Shown here: in pieces, positions 41,401 through 50,916 of the stretch
How the letters are laid out: each line of letters opens with the position of its first letter
How positions within the stretch are numbered: position 1 is the first letter of the stretch
Assembly: GCA_900759045.1 (NCBI GenBank)
Contig: CAAETU010000002.1
Span: forward strand, 21,492-85,491
Origin: an uncultured Collinsella sp.
GTDB taxonomy: Bacteria; Actinomycetota; Coriobacteriia; Coriobacteriales; Coriobacteriaceae
DNA length: 64,000 nucleotides
Reading direction: 5' to 3'
Program-made: the position numbers and the translations under genes
The notes under the pieces: model-generated
What the model saw: only the letters and a program-made list of their open reading frames with translations
Told to the model about the DNA's origin: nothing
The model's database searches: none

Positions 41401-41517
41401 CGTGCCCACGTCCTTTCCGTTTTGGGTGGCGACGGTATGGAGCCTAGGACGCGGGGCTTTCCCAGGGGCGCAGGGCGCTCTGGGCGGTCGGTAGTCGTCG
41501 GCAAACGGCGGGTCGAG

Positions 41518-41580
41518 TTTTCAACAGCCCTGCTCAACTGACCAAAAACTTGCCAAAAGCTTGACGGATGCTGTTGAAAA
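41518..41580. repeat. short inverted repeat TTTTCAACAG / CTGTTGAAAA
   Basis: 10-bp perfect ends, 43 bases apart, abutting the asnS terminator. The centre contains ACCAAAAACTTGCCAAAAGC, with two tandem (A/G)CCAAAA units. Function unclear. Confidence 0.5.
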
Positions 41581-41612
41581 AAGCGTCTCTCGACCGATGT
41601 CGAGAGACGCTT
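41577..41612 (-). terminator. asnS terminator
   Basis: AAGCGTCTCTCGAC / GTCGAGAGACGCTT (41581-41594, 41599-41612), preceded on the plus strand by AAAA, giving a T-run on the minus strand. Confidence 0.9.
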
Positions 41613-41658
41613 GTGCGATGAGCGTTGGCGTGTGGTGACGCGAGCTAGCGTCAGACGA

Positions 41659-43062
41659 TTAGAAGTCGGCGTTGCCCACGGTGCGCGGGTGCGGCAGGAC
41701 GTCGCGGATGTTGCCCACGCCGGTCAGATACATGACCAAGCGCTCGAAGCCCAGACCGTAGCCGGCGTGCTTGCAGGAACCGTAGCGGCGCAGGTCAAGG
41801 TAGTACTTGTACTGCTCGGGATTCATGCCCAGGTCCTTGATGCGGGCCTCGAGCAGATCCAGGCGCTCCTCGCGCTGGGAGCCGCCGATAATCTCGCCGA
41901 TGCCAGGAACCAGGCAGTCGGCGGCGGCGACGGTCTTGCCGTCCTCGTTCATGCGCATGTAGAACGCCTTGATCTCGGCCGGGTAGTCGGTTACGAAGGT
42001 CGGGCGCTTAAAGTGCTCCTCGGTCAGGAAACGCTCGTGCTCGGTCTGCAGGTCGATGCCCCAGCTGACGGGGTAATCAAACTGGTGGCCAGCAGCAACT
42101 GCCTGCTCCAGGATCTCGATGGCATCGGTGTAGGTAACGCGGGCAAAGTCGGAGTTTGCCACGTGGTCCAGGCGCTCGATCAGGCCCTTGTCCACAAACT
42201 TGTTGAGCATGTTGAGCTCGTCGGGGCAGGTGGCCATAACGTCCTTGAGGACGTACTTGAGCATGGCTTCGGCGTTATCCATGTAGTCGTTCAGATCGGC
42301 AAAGGCCATCTCGGGCTCGATCATCCAAAACTCAGCAGCGTGGCGCGTGGTGTTGGAGTTTTCGGCGCGGAAGGTGGGGCCAAAGGTGTACACGTCGCCA
42401 AAGGCCATGGCAAAGTTCTCGGCATTGAGCTGGCCGGACACGGTCAGGCTCGCATGCTTGCCAAAGAAGTCCTGGCTCCAGTCGACCTCGCCGGACTCGG
42501 TGAGGGGCGGATTTTTGGGGTCGAGCGTGGTCACGCGGAACATCTCGCCGGCGCCCTCGCAGTCACTCGTGGTGATGATGGGGGTGTTGACGTAGACAAA
42601 GCCCTGCTCCTGGAAGAAGCGGTGGATGGCGGCAGCCGCGACAGAACGGATGCGGAACACGGCGCGGAACAGGTTGGTGCGCGGGCGCAGGTGCTGCTGG
42701 GTGCGCAGGAACTCGACGGTTGCGCGCTTCTTCTGCAGCGGGTAATCCGGGGCGCTGACGCCCTCGACCTCGATGGAAGTGGCAGAAAGCTCGAAAGGCT
42801 GGGGCGCATCGGGGGTCAGCTTGACGGTGCCGGTGCAGATGAGGGCAGCCGAGACGTTTTGATGGGCGATCTCGTCGTAGTTGTCGAGCGCCTCGCGGTT
42901 CATGACGACCTGCAGGTCGCGGAAGCAGCTGCCGTCGTTGAGCGTAACAAAGCCAAAGTTCTTCATGTCGCGGACGGACTTGACCCAGCCGGCGACGGTG
43001 ACGGTCTGGCCGCCGAGCGACTCGGCGTCGGCGTAGAGCTGCGCGATTTTGGTGCGGTTCAC
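41659..43062 (-). CDS. asnS: asparaginyl-tRNA synthetase
   Basis: 467 residues from a GTG at 43062 ([14 protein letters not shown]), close to the 466 of E. coli. GGGAGG precedes the GTG by 4 bases; ATG 43098 and ATG 43074 are alternative starts. OB-fold anticodon domain ([25 protein letters not shown]) and class II core with motif 2 [21 protein letters not shown] and motif 3 [15 protein letters not shown], which fit AsnRS rather than AspRS. No gatCAB genes are visible, so direct Asn-tRNA charging is likely. Confidence 0.95.
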   Translation of the reverse strand: MNRTKIAQLYADAESLGGQTVTVAGWVKSVRDMKNFGFVTLNDGSCFRDLQVVMNREALDNYDEIAHQNVSAALICTGTVKLTPDAPQPFELSATSIEVEGVSAPDYPLQKKRATVEFLRTQQHLRPRTNLFRAVFRIRSVAAAAIHRFFQEQGFVYVNTPIITTSDCEGAGEMFRVTTLDPKNPPLTESGEVDWSQDFFGKHASLTVSGQLNAENFAMAFGDVYTFGPTFRAENSNTTRHAAEFWMIEPEMAFADLNDYMDNAEAMLKYVLKDVMATCPDELNMLNKFVDKGLIERLDHVANSDFARVTYTDAIEILEQAVAAGHQFDYPVSWGIDLQTEHERFLTEEHFKRPTFVTDYPAEIKAFYMRMNEDGKTVAAADCLVPGIGEIIGGSQREERLDLLEARIKDLGMNPEQYKYYLDLRRYGSCKHAGYGLGFERLVMYLTGVGNIRDVLPHPRTVGNADF

Positions 43063-43174
43063 GTATCCTCCCATAACGGTTGAATGATAGTTATCCATAC
43101 AGTTCGATATTCTAGCAGCTCGGCTCATTTGGGCTATACAGATAAGGCATTGGCGGGATGGTTTTTCAAACGAA

Positions 43175-43206
43175 AAGCGCCCGCGGCCAAATGGTCGCGG
43201 GCGCTT
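43175..43206 (-). terminator. terminator of the PTS IIA gene
   Basis: AAGCGCCCGCG / CGCGGGCGCTT (43175-43185, 43196-43206), with T-rich TTTTCGTTTG after it on the minus strand. Confidence 0.88.
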
Positions 43207-43243
43207 GACGAGGTGCCTTTTGGCTGTGTGGCGCGGGGCCTGA

Positions 43244-43807
43244 CTACTTGGTCTTGGCCACCAGCAGCGGGTCGCCCAGCTTGACGAGCGGGTTGCCGCC
43301 GATAAGCGTTCCAGACTCGCCGACATGGTCGATGCTCTTAAGACGATCGAGCTCGGAGACGATGACGGTCACGATGTCTTCGTGACCAGCGGCCTTAATG
43401 GCCTCGCGGTCGAAGCTGATGAGCGGCTGGCCTGCCTTGACCACATCGCCCATCTCGACAAAGCGGGCAAAACCCTTGCCGTTCATTTCCACGGTGCCCA
43501 GGCCAACATGGATGAACACGCGAAGACCGTCCTCGGTGATCATGCCAATGGAGTGGTTGGTGACGGTGGTAGCGCCGATGCGGCCGTTGGCGGGCGCATA
43601 GATGGTACCGGTAATGGGCTCGATGCCATAGCCCTGGCCAAGCATGCCCGAGGCGATCGTCTCGTCGGGGACCTCGTTCAGGTTGACGAGCACGCCGTTG
43701 ACGGGGGCATAGATGACGCCTTCGCGGGTGGCGAAGCTTGCTGCGGGCGGAACGGACGCCTCGCCCGTCGAGGTGAAGGTGGACTTAAGCGAATCGAGCA
43801 GACCCAT
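43244..43807 (-). CDS. crr: PTS glucose-type IIA component
   Basis: 187 residues. IIA-Glc fold with the two active-site histidines H85 (VTNHSIGM) and H100 ([11 protein letters not shown]), spaced exactly as His75/His90 of E. coli; H100 is the phosphorylated one. A 25-residue N-terminal extension precedes the fold. It is a stand-alone IIA, accepting phosphate from HPr for a IIBC partner elsewhere. ATG 43807 follows GGAGG by 5 bases. A GAAACGTTTC palindrome lies 48 bases upstream. Confidence 0.9.
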   Translation of the reverse strand: MGLLDSLKSTFTSTGEASVPPAASFATREGVIYAPVNGVLVNLNEVPDETIASGMLGQGYGIEPITGTIYAPANGRIGATTVTNHSIGMITEDGLRVFIHVGLGTVEMNGKGFARFVEMGDVVKAGQPLISFDREAIKAAGHEDIVTVIVSELDRLKSIDHVGESGTLIGGNPLVKLGDPLLVAKTK

Positions 43808-43854
43808 AGTTGCCTCCAACTTAAATAGGCGCATATCGCGCGTTTGGTTTGCCG

Positions 43855-43864
43855 GAAACGTTTC
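43855..43864. promoter_or_regulatory. GAAACGTTTC palindrome, possible LacI-family operator
   Basis: 10-bp perfect palindrome in context CGGAAACGTTTCAT, 48 bases before crr and close to its promoter region. LacI-type sugar regulators bind sites of this form (central CG with A/T-rich flanks). Confidence 0.45.
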
Positions 43865-44051
43865 ATATGTGTTTCGCGGCTTGGTCAACATCCCTCATTC
43901 TACGCTGCTCAGCGATGGTCCTGAGCTGGGATTATGTGATATATCAGTTGATGGGAAGCTTGTTGCTGAAGTGTTTCTGTGCCACGGGCTCAAGTGGGGT
44001 ACGCTTGAAGACGAAAAACAAGGGCGCATAATTTGCGCGAAGGGAGCACAT

Positions 44052-44954
44052 ATGATTGTCGAGAACCACGCGCTGTGGGGCGAGGAGCCGACCGAGGAAT
44101 ATCCAGCGACGTTTACGTATTTGGGTGCCGAGCCGCTGCCCGATAAACCGAATGGCCGCCGCCCTGCCGTGATTATCTGCGGCGGAGGTGCGTTTACGCA
44201 TATCGCCCCGCATGAACAGGATCCCGTGGCGTTTGCGTTTTTGGATCACGGTTACCAGGCCTTTGTGCTCAACTATGTGACGAGTGGCACGGGTGACGTG
44301 AGCTTTCCGCACCCCCAGGCAGATCTTGCCAAGATGGTCGCCACGGTTCGTGCGAATGCCGACGAGTGGCATGTCGATCCCAAGCGCGTGTGCGTTGTGG
44401 GCTTTTCTGCGGGCGGTATGATCTGCGCCTCGCTGGCGACACAGTGGAAGACCGGCCCCTTCGCGGCACTTGCCGGGGCGCGTCCGGACGACATTCGTCC
44501 CGATGCCGTGGTGCTGGGCTATCCGCTGCTCGACTTTGCCTATGTGCGCGACATGCAGACGCGCGATCCGCGCATTGACTTGCGTGTGCCCAAGACGGGC
44601 GGCAAGACGGGGCGCGATCTGCTCAACGACTACCTGTCGATGGTGACGGGTGGCGAGGCAACTGACGAGCATTTGGCCGATATCTGCCCCACCACGCATG
44701 TTTCGCGTCAGATGCCGCCGACCTTTGTGTGGGGCGTGTCCGACGACAAGACGGCACCGATCGCGCAGGTCTACCCGTTTGCGCAGCGCATGGCCGAGGA
44801 GGGCGTCGCATGCGAGATGCACGTCTTCGACCAGGGTGGTCACGGCCTTTCGCTCGGCAACGCCAACACCGCGGTCGACAACGAGGACAAGCAGGTGGCG
44901 GTCCGCCCTTGGATTCGCCTAGCCTTCCGCTTCCTGGAGCGCCACGGGTTTTAG
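44052..44954 (+). CDS. alpha/beta hydrolase (esterase, BD-FAE/acetylxylan esterase-like)
   Basis: 300 residues, cytosolic. Oxyanion-hole motif CGGGAFTHI, nucleophile elbow VVGFSAGGM, acid in SDDKTAPI and catalytic His in DQGGHGLS, so the triad is complete. Similar to carbohydrate-deacetylating esterases of the polysaccharide-degrading type; substrate not determined. ATG 44052 follows AAGGGAG; an open frame running back into crr from the opposite strand is not coding. Confidence 0.85.
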   Translation: MIVENHALWGEEPTEEYPATFTYLGAEPLPDKPNGRRPAVIICGGGAFTHIAPHEQDPVAFAFLDHGYQAFVLNYVTSGTGDVSFPHPQADLAKMVATVRANADEWHVDPKRVCVVGFSAGGMICASLATQWKTGPFAALAGARPDDIRPDAVVLGYPLLDFAYVRDMQTRDPRIDLRVPKTGGKTGRDLLNDYLSMVTGGEATDEHLADICPTTHVSRQMPPTFVWGVSDDKTAPIAQVYPFAQRMAEEGVACEMHVFDQGGHGLSLGNANTAVDNEDKQVAVRPWIRLAFRFLERHGF

Positions 44955-45031
44955 TTACGGCGTTTTACCAAACCGCGTAACCACTTGACGCTGCGAGCCC
45001 GCCAGGGCGGCAATCTGTTAATTGAACGTCA
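44954..45031. repeat. intergenic element, family A (copy 2, partial)
   Basis: Begins at the last base of the esterase stop. GTTACGGCGTTT-TACC-AAACCGCGTAAC hairpin, then ACTTGACGCTGCG, a shorter GCCCGCC/GGGCGG hairpin, CAATCTG and TTGAACGTCAC. Each block matches the element at 3927-4067 in the same order, but the large second hairpin is reduced. Confidence 0.8.
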
Positions 45032-45064
45032 CTATGTGTTCGCGCTATCATGCGTGGTTAAATG

Positions 45065-45090
45065 GTTAGCCATGGCAAACGGTTAGCCAA
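45065..45090 (+). promoter_or_regulatory. possible metal-regulator operator upstream of feoAB
   Basis: GTTAGCCATGGCAAAC (45065-45080) is a palindrome with one mismatched pair, followed at once by GGTTAGCCAA; GGTTAGCCA thus occurs twice, 17 bases apart. GTTAGCC resembles half-sites of DtxR/IdeR-type iron repressors. Confidence 0.5.
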
Positions 45091-45138
45091 GATAAACAAA
45101 ATGCAACGCCCTGTGGGCGCCGGGGGAGGAACACGGAC

Positions 45139-47499
45139 GTGAAGCTCGATACACTCGAGATTGGAAAGGACGCCGTTGTCGCATCGGTGACATCGGACGA
45201 CCAGGCACTCCGACAACATATTTTGGACATGGGCCTAACGCCGGGCACCGAAGTCACCATGATGAAGTACGCCCCTATGGGCGACCCGCTCGAGATTCGC
45301 CTGCGTGGCTATGAGTTGACGCTGCGCAAGGACGATGCCGCTCGCATCGAGCTCGTGGGCATTCACGACACCGATACGGGTCCGCGCGCTAACGCCGCAA
45401 TCGGCACGACGGAGCATCCGGCCCTGGGCGAGGGGACGTATTCGCCCCGCGCGGCAAAGACGGCCGTGCCCGAGGGCGCACCGCTGCATTTTGCCCTCGC
45501 CGGCAACCAAAACTGCGGCAAGACCACGCTGTTCAACCAGCTGACGGGCTCCAACCAGCATGTCGGTAACTTTCCTGGCGTGACGGTCGACCGCAAAGAT
45601 GGCACCATCCGCAACCACCCCGAGGCAAGCGTTACCGACCTGCCCGGCATTTATTCTCTGTCGCCGTACACGGGCGAGGAGATCGTAAGCCGCCAGTTTA
45701 TCCTGGACGAGCACCCCGACGCCATCATCGATATCATCGACGCCACTAACATCGAACGTAACCTGTACCTGACGCTGCAGCTTATGGAGCTCGATCGACC
45801 CATGGTCATCGCGCTCAACATGATGGACGAGGTGACGGCCAACGGCGGCGCCGTGGACGTCAACCTGCTCGAGAGCCTGCTGGGCGTGCCTGTTGTTCCC
45901 ATTAGTGCTGCCCGCAACGAGGGCATTGGCGAGTTGGTGGATCATGCCTTGCACGTGGCGCGGTTCCGCGAGCGCCCCGGTCGCCTGGACTTCTGCGCGC
46001 CCGATGGTCCGGACGGCGGCGCGCTGCATCGCTGCATTCACGGCATCGCCAACCTTATCGAGGACCATGCCGCGACGGCGCACATTCCCGTGCGTTTTGC
46101 GGCGACCAAGCTGGTTGAGGGCGACGAGCTGGTGACCGAGGCGCTTCACCTGGACCGCAACGAGCTCGACGCCATCGAGCACATCATTAGCCAAATGGAG
46201 GGCGAGGCCGGCACCGACCGTCTATCTGCGCTGGCTGACATGCGCTTCGGCTTTATCGGCGACGTGTGCGGGCGTTGCGTCGTCAAGCCGCACGAGAGCC
46301 GCGAGCACGTACGCTCCGTCAAGATTGACCGCATCCTGACGGGTCGTTACACGGCCATCCCGGCGTTCCTGGTGATCATGGGTCTCGTCTTTTGGCTGAC
46401 GTTTGGCGTGATCGGCGCGGCGTTGCAGGGACTTATGGAGGACGGCATCGCTGCCATCATCGCCTCGGCCGATGCGGGTCTCAAGGCGTTCGGCACCAAC
46501 GACGTAGTGCGCTCGCTGGCTGTCGACGGCGTGCTTACGGGTGTGGGCAGCGTGCTGACCTTCCTGCCGATTATCGTCGTGCTCTTTTTGTTCCTCTCCA
46601 TTCTGGAGGACTCGGGCTACATGGCGCGTGTTGCCTTTGTCATGGATAAGGTGCTGCGCCGCTTTGGCCTTTCGGGCCGCAGCTTTGTGCCCATGCTCGT
46701 CGGGTTTGGCTGCACCGTGCCGGCTATCATGTCGACCCGTACGCTCCCATCCGAGCACGACCGCAAGATGACCGTCATGCTCACGCCGTTCATGAGCTGC
46801 TCGGCCAAGCTGCCGGTTTACGGCTTGCTGTGCGGAGCATTCTTCCCGCAGGCGACGGTCCCCGCCATGGTCTCGCTCTATCTGATTGGCATTGCGGTCG
46901 GCTGCATTGCCGCTCTGGTGCTCAACCGCACGGCATTTAAGGGCGACCCGGTGCCGTTTATCATGGAGCTTCCCAACTACCGCTTGCCGAGTGTCAAGAC
47001 GACGGTGATGCTGGCATGGGATAAGGCCAAGGACTTTATTACCAAGGCCTTTACCATTATCTTTGCCGCGACCGTGGTCATCTGGTTCCTTCAGACGTTC
47101 GACATCCGCTTTAATGTGGTCGCCGATCAGTCGCAGAGTCTGCTTGCCGGTCTGGGTAGCATTATCGCGCCGGCGCTGGCGCCGCTTGGCTTTGGCGACT
47201 GGCGTGCATCCACGGCGCTCGTCACCGGACTTATCGCCAAGGAGAGTGTCATCTCGACCCTCACGGTGCTTTTGGGCGCGACCTCGCCTGCGGTGTTGTC
47301 GACCATGTTTTCGCCGTTCACCGCCTACGTGTTTTTGGTCTTCACGCTGCTGTATCCGCCCTGCGTGGCTGCCATCGGCGCCGTCAAGAGCGAGCTGGGC
47401 GCGCGCTACGCCGTTGCCGTGTTCGCGTTTCAGGTGACGGTCGCCTGGATCGTGGCGTTTGTCGTGCATTCGGCGGGCATATTGCTGGGGCTGGCTTAG
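45139..47499 (+). CDS. feoB: ferrous iron transporter, FeoA-FeoB fusion
   Basis: 786 residues. Residues 1-75 are an SH3-like FeoA domain (LRQHILDMGLTPGTEVTMMKYAPMGDPLEIRLRGYELTLR), a linker follows, then the FeoB G domain with G1 GNQNCGKTT (about 122), G2/G3 NFPGVTVD and DLPGIYSL, G4 NMMDE, a helical GDI domain and the Gate-type membrane region (GYMARVAFVMDK ... CTVPAIMSTRTL, SCSAKLPVY). GTG start with strong GGGGGAGGA. Imports Fe2+ under anaerobic conditions. FeoC is not visible. Confidence 0.95.
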   Translation: MKLDTLEIGKDAVVASVTSDDQALRQHILDMGLTPGTEVTMMKYAPMGDPLEIRLRGYELTLRKDDAARIELVGIHDTDTGPRANAAIGTTEHPALGEGTYSPRAAKTAVPEGAPLHFALAGNQNCGKTTLFNQLTGSNQHVGNFPGVTVDRKDGTIRNHPEASVTDLPGIYSLSPYTGEEIVSRQFILDEHPDAIIDIIDATNIERNLYLTLQLMELDRPMVIALNMMDEVTANGGAVDVNLLESLLGVPVVPISAARNEGIGELVDHALHVARFRERPGRLDFCAPDGPDGGALHRCIHGIANLIEDHAATAHIPVRFAATKLVEGDELVTEALHLDRNELDAIEHIISQMEGEAGTDRLSALADMRFGFIGDVCGRCVVKPHESREHVRSVKIDRILTGRYTAIPAFLVIMGLVFWLTFGVIGAALQGLMEDGIAAIIASADAGLKAFGTNDVVRSLAVDGVLTGVGSVLTFLPIIVVLFLFLSILEDSGYMARVAFVMDKVLRRFGLSGRSFVPMLVGFGCTVPAIMSTRTLPSEHDRKMTVMLTPFMSCSAKLPVYGLLCGAFFPQATVPAMVSLYLIGIAVGCIAALVLNRTAFKGDPVPFIMELPNYRLPSVKTTVMLAWDKAKDFITKAFTIIFAATVVIWFLQTFDIRFNVVADQSQSLLAGLGSIIAPALAPLGFGDWRASTALVTGLIAKESVISTLTVLLGATSPAVLSTMFSPFTAYVFLVFTLLYPPCVAAIGAVKSELGARYAVAVFAFQVTVAWIVAFVVHSAGILLGLA

Positions 47500-47540
47500 T
47501 TATTTATTGACGGCGCAACCTCTGTGTATCGAATTGTTTT

Positions 47541-47580
47541 CGGCCCCGCATCTGTTGCTGACAGATGCGGGGCCGTTGCT
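47541..47580 (+). terminator. feoAB terminator
   Basis: 15-bp arms CGGCCCCGCATCTGT / ACAGATGCGGGGCCG (47541-47555, 47561-47575) with loop TGCTG, then TTGCTAT. Confidence 0.8.
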
Positions 47581-47620
47581 ATATAATCGCCTCCGCTCAA
47601 AATGATTGGAGACGTTATAT

Positions 47621-48817
47621 ATGAGTCAGGCAAGGCAAGACGGCATCACGCTCAGGCAGTGGCTCCCGCTCGTCGGGCTCACCTGCTGTGCGTTCGTGTT
47701 CAACACGTCGGAGTTTATGCCCATCGGCCTTTTGACTGATATCGCCGCGTCGTTCTCGCTCACCGAGGCCCAGGCGGGCATCATGATCTCGGTCTACGCC
47801 TGGGGCGTCATGCTGTTGTCGTTACCACTCATGGTGTTTGCCTCGCGTTTCGAGTTTAAGCGGATGCTGCTGGGCGTGCTGGCCGTGTTCTCGCTCGGTC
47901 AGTTCCTGTCCGCTGTGGCGCCGACCTATCCCATCCTGGTCTGCGCGCGCCTGGTGGTCGCTTGCGCACATGCCGTGTTCTGGTCAGTCGCCTCGATTAT
48001 GGCCTCGCGCCTGGTCGACACTCGCCACGGCGCGCTCGCCATCAGCATGATCGCTACGGGCTCGTCCATCGCGCAGATCTTTGGCCTGCCTCTCGGTCGC
48101 GCCATTGGCTTGGCCGTGGGCTGGCGCATGACGTTTGCCGTGGTCGGGGGCCTCTCAGCCATCGCGGCCGTCTACCAGGCAGCGGTGTTCCCGGCCATGC
48201 CGGCGGGTGAGCGCTTTACCGTCAAACAGCTGCCCGAGCTGCTCAAGAACCCGCTCCTCATCGCGCTCTACGCAGTCACGGTCTTCATGGCGACCGGCTA
48301 TTACGCAAGCTACAGCTATATCGAGCCCTTCCTGGCGCAGGTCGCGCACGTCGATGCGGGCGCCATTACCATGACGCTGACGGCGTTTGGCTGCTCTGGT
48401 TTGCTCGGAAGCTGGCTGTTTGGCCGCCTGTTCGATGGGCATCGCTTCCCGTTCTTGGCTATTACGCTCTCCGGCGTGCCGGCGGCTCTGCTGCTTATGG
48501 CTCCTGCAGCCTCGGCGCTCGTGTTGGTGCTTGCCGTCTGCGCGCTATGGGGCTGCTGCGCCACGGCCTTCAATGTGGCGTTCCAGGCCGAGCTCATCAA
48601 GTACACGCCGGCGGATTCGTCGGCTGTCGCCATGTCGATCTTCTCGGGCCTGTTTAACCTCGGTATTGGCACGGGCACCGCAATCGGCGGCGCCGTGGTT
48701 TCGGGTCCCGGTATCGCTTGGATCGGCTTCGCGGGCGGGGCGATTGCCGTCGTGGGCGTCATCCTCGCCATCACGGTGATGTTCCCAGCCATACGCCGCG
48801 CAAAGCCCGTCGCCTAA
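47621..48817 (+). CDS. MFS transporter, SotB/AraJ-like (DHA1) exporter
   Basis: 398 residues with 12 predicted membrane helices. N-terminal NTSEFMPIGLLTDIAASF is characteristic of the SotB/YdeA sugar efflux and related AraJ/PbuE group; motif A-like loop between TM2 and TM3 (FEFKRMLLG) is weak. Likely proton-driven export of sugars, drugs or nucleosides. ATG 47621 has GGAGA 9 bases upstream. Stands between feoAB and a family B hairpin. Confidence 0.82.
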   Translation: MSQARQDGITLRQWLPLVGLTCCAFVFNTSEFMPIGLLTDIAASFSLTEAQAGIMISVYAWGVMLLSLPLMVFASRFEFKRMLLGVLAVFSLGQFLSAVAPTYPILVCARLVVACAHAVFWSVASIMASRLVDTRHGALAISMIATGSSIAQIFGLPLGRAIGLAVGWRMTFAVVGGLSAIAAVYQAAVFPAMPAGERFTVKQLPELLKNPLLIALYAVTVFMATGYYASYSYIEPFLAQVAHVDAGAITMTLTAFGCSGLLGSWLFGRLFDGHRFPFLAITLSGVPAALLLMAPAASALVLVLAVCALWGCCATAFNVAFQAELIKYTPADSSAVAMSIFSGLFNLGIGTGTAIGGAVVSGPGIAWIGFAGGAIAVVGVILAITVMFPAIRRAKPVA

Positions 48818-48832
48818 TCACGTTCCCTCATC

Positions 48833-48899
48833 AGTTGCGGTGGAATAGTTCCTGTTTAAGGCCTCTGAAGGCCCAAACAGGAACTATTCCACCGCAACT
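48833..48899. repeat. hairpin element, family B (copy 2)
   Basis: 25-bp perfect arms (48833-48857, 48875-48899) whose outer part is AGTTGCGGTGGAATA; the centre forms a further GGCCT/AGGCC stem. It sits 16 bases after the MFS gene. Outer 15 bases match copy 1 at 5949-6015 apart from one change. Confidence 0.88.
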
Positions 48900-48971
48900 T
48901 ATTTTGGGGGAGAGGATACAAGCTGGGCATACAATGGATGTCGTTGTGTTGAGCTTACCGGGAGGTTGCTT

Positions 48972-50348
48972 ATGTGGGCATACGAGACGACGTTCTATCA
49001 GATCTATCCGCTGGGCTTTTGCGGAGCTCCGCGCGAAAACGCCGCGCCCGTTGCCGAGGATGAGCTCGCCCAGGCTGTCAACGCCGCGCCAAACCCCGAT
49101 GCGCCCATTATGAAGATCGCCCAATGGGCCGACTACCTGCAGGATCTCGGCGTTGGTGCTGTGCTCATCAACCCGCCGCTCGAATCTGATAGCCACGGTT
49201 ACGATACGCGCAGCCTGCGCCACATCGACCGCCGCCTGGGTGGGGACGCCGACTTTGCCGCCGTATGCGACACGCTGCATGCCCATGGCATCCGCGTGGT
49301 GCTCGATGCCGTCTTCAACCACGTCGGCCGCGGTTTTTGGGCCTTCCGCGACGTGCAGGAGCGCAAGTGGGACTCGCCATACAAGGACTGGTTCCACATC
49401 AGCTTCGACGGTGACTCGTGCTACGGCGACGGCTTTTGGTACGAGGGCTGGGAGGGCCATTTTGAGCTTGTGAAGCTCAACCTGCAAAACCCCGCCGTGG
49501 TCGATTACCTGCTTGAGTCCGTGCGTCGCTGGGCCGAGGTCTTTGGCGTCGACGGCCTGCGCTTGGACGTCGCCTATATGCTCGACCGCGACTTCATGCG
49601 CCGCCTGCACGCCTTTACCCGTGAGCTCAAGCCCGACTTTGTGCTGATCGGTGAGACGCTCCACGGCGACTACAACCAGATCGTCAACGACGAGATGCTC
49701 GACTCCTGCACCAACTACGAGTGCTACAAGGGTCTGTACTCTAGCTTTAACTCAGTCAACATGTTCGAGATCGCCCATTCGTTACACCGTCAGTTTGGCG
49801 GCGACCCGTGGTGCATTTATCGCGGCAAGCATCTGCTGTCGTTTGTCGACAACCACGACGTGCCGCGCCTGTCGAGCATCCTGACGGACAAGTCCTGCCT
49901 GCACCCCGCCTATGGCATGCTCTTTGGCATGCCGGGCATCCCATGCGTCTACTATGGCAGCGAGTGGGGGATTGCCGGCGAAAAGGGCGGCCCCGATGGC
50001 GATTGGGCGCTGCGTCCTGCGCTCGATGAGCCTGCGCCCAACGAACTGACGGCCTTCATCAAGCAGCTCACGCACCTGCACTCGACAGACGGTGCGGCGG
50101 CCCGTGCCCTCAACTATGGCGCCTATCGCAACGTGGTGATCCAGAACAAGCAGCTGCTGTTCGAGCGCGCCTGCGACGACGCGACGGTGCTCGTGGCGGT
50201 CAATGCCGTGAACGAGCCCTACACCTTTGGAGCCGGCGAACTCAACGGCTCCTTCGTCGACCTGCTTGCCGACGATACACCCACGGTCGAGCTGTCGGGC
50301 TCCCTTGAACTTGCACCCTACGAGGTGCGCTATCTGCTGAGGGCCTAG
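48972..50348 (+). CDS. GH13 alpha-amylase-family glycoside hydrolase
   Basis: 458 residues, no signal peptide, hence cytosolic. The TIM-barrel conserved regions are present: DAVFNHVG (I), GLRLDVAYM with the nucleophile Asp (II), VLIGETLHG with the acid/base Glu (III) and FVDNHDVPR with the transition-state Asp (IV). FYQIYPLGF at the start and the compact C-terminal beta domain fit the maltogenic amylase/oligo-glucosidase side of the family. Acts on imported maltodextrins or similar alpha-glucans. ATG 48972 follows GGAGG by 6 bases. Confidence 0.9.
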   Translation: MWAYETTFYQIYPLGFCGAPRENAAPVAEDELAQAVNAAPNPDAPIMKIAQWADYLQDLGVGAVLINPPLESDSHGYDTRSLRHIDRRLGGDADFAAVCDTLHAHGIRVVLDAVFNHVGRGFWAFRDVQERKWDSPYKDWFHISFDGDSCYGDGFWYEGWEGHFELVKLNLQNPAVVDYLLESVRRWAEVFGVDGLRLDVAYMLDRDFMRRLHAFTRELKPDFVLIGETLHGDYNQIVNDEMLDSCTNYECYKGLYSSFNSVNMFEIAHSLHRQFGGDPWCIYRGKHLLSFVDNHDVPRLSSILTDKSCLHPAYGMLFGMPGIPCVYYGSEWGIAGEKGGPDGDWALRPALDEPAPNELTAFIKQLTHLHSTDGAAARALNYGAYRNVVIQNKQLLFERACDDATVLVAVNAVNEPYTFGAGELNGSFVDLLADDTPTVELSGSLELAPYEVRYLLRA

Positions 50349-50351
50349 CTC

Positions 50352-50915
50352 GTGGCCGCGCCGGACGAGGGCTATCAACATATTGAGCATGGGTTTGAAC
50401 CCGTGTTTGACGAGCACTCGCGCGTTTTGGTGCTCGGGTCGTTTCCCTCGGTGCTTTCGCGTGCCAATGCCTTTTATTACGGTAACCCTCAGAATCGCTT
50501 TTGGCGCGTGATGGCCGCATGCCTCGGTGTGCCCGTGCCGCCCAACGAGGGCGACCCTTTGGCAAGCGGTGAGCCTGCGACGCTCGACGCCTCGATTGTC
50601 GCCAAGCGCTCCATGCTGCTGAACGGCGGCGTGGCCCTGTGGGACGTGATCGAGAGCTGTGACATTAAGGGCTCGAGTGACGCGAGCATTCGCAACGTTG
50701 TGCCGGCACATATCGAGCGCATTGCGGGCAATGCGCCTATTGAGCAGGTGGTATGCAACGGAGGTACAGCTGGCCGGCTCTACAAGCGCTATCTACAAGA
50801 ACGCACCGGGCTGCCCGCCATCGTCCTGCCCTCGACGAGTCCCGCCAATGCCGCCTGGCGTCTGGAGCGTCTTGTTGAGCGTTGGCACGAAGCCGTTGAC
50901 TGGGCCGCTCTCTAA
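50352..50915 (+). CDS. DNA-deoxyinosine (hypoxanthine) glycosylase, UDG superfamily
   Basis: 187 residues from a GTG start 3 bases after the glycosidase stop. HGFEPVFDEHSRVLVLGSFPSVLSR and FYYGNPQNRFWRVMA are the first active-site region of the HDG family (UDG family 6) and its MUG-like relatives; VVCNGGTAGRLYKRY and LPSTSPANAAW give the second region. Removes deaminated adenine (hypoxanthine) from DNA. Co-transcription with a glycosidase is probably positional only. Confidence 0.85.
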   Translation: MAAPDEGYQHIEHGFEPVFDEHSRVLVLGSFPSVLSRANAFYYGNPQNRFWRVMAACLGVPVPPNEGDPLASGEPATLDASIVAKRSMLLNGGVALWDVIESCDIKGSSDASIRNVVPAHIERIAGNAPIEQVVCNGGTAGRLYKRYLQERTGLPAIVLPSTSPANAAWRLERLVERWHEAVDWAAL

Positions 50916-50916
50916 T

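Noticed and set aside
43713..44051. Upstream extension of the esterase into the crr gene
   Set aside because: It would overlap crr on the opposite strand; the ATG at 44052 has a ribosome site and the family N-terminus.
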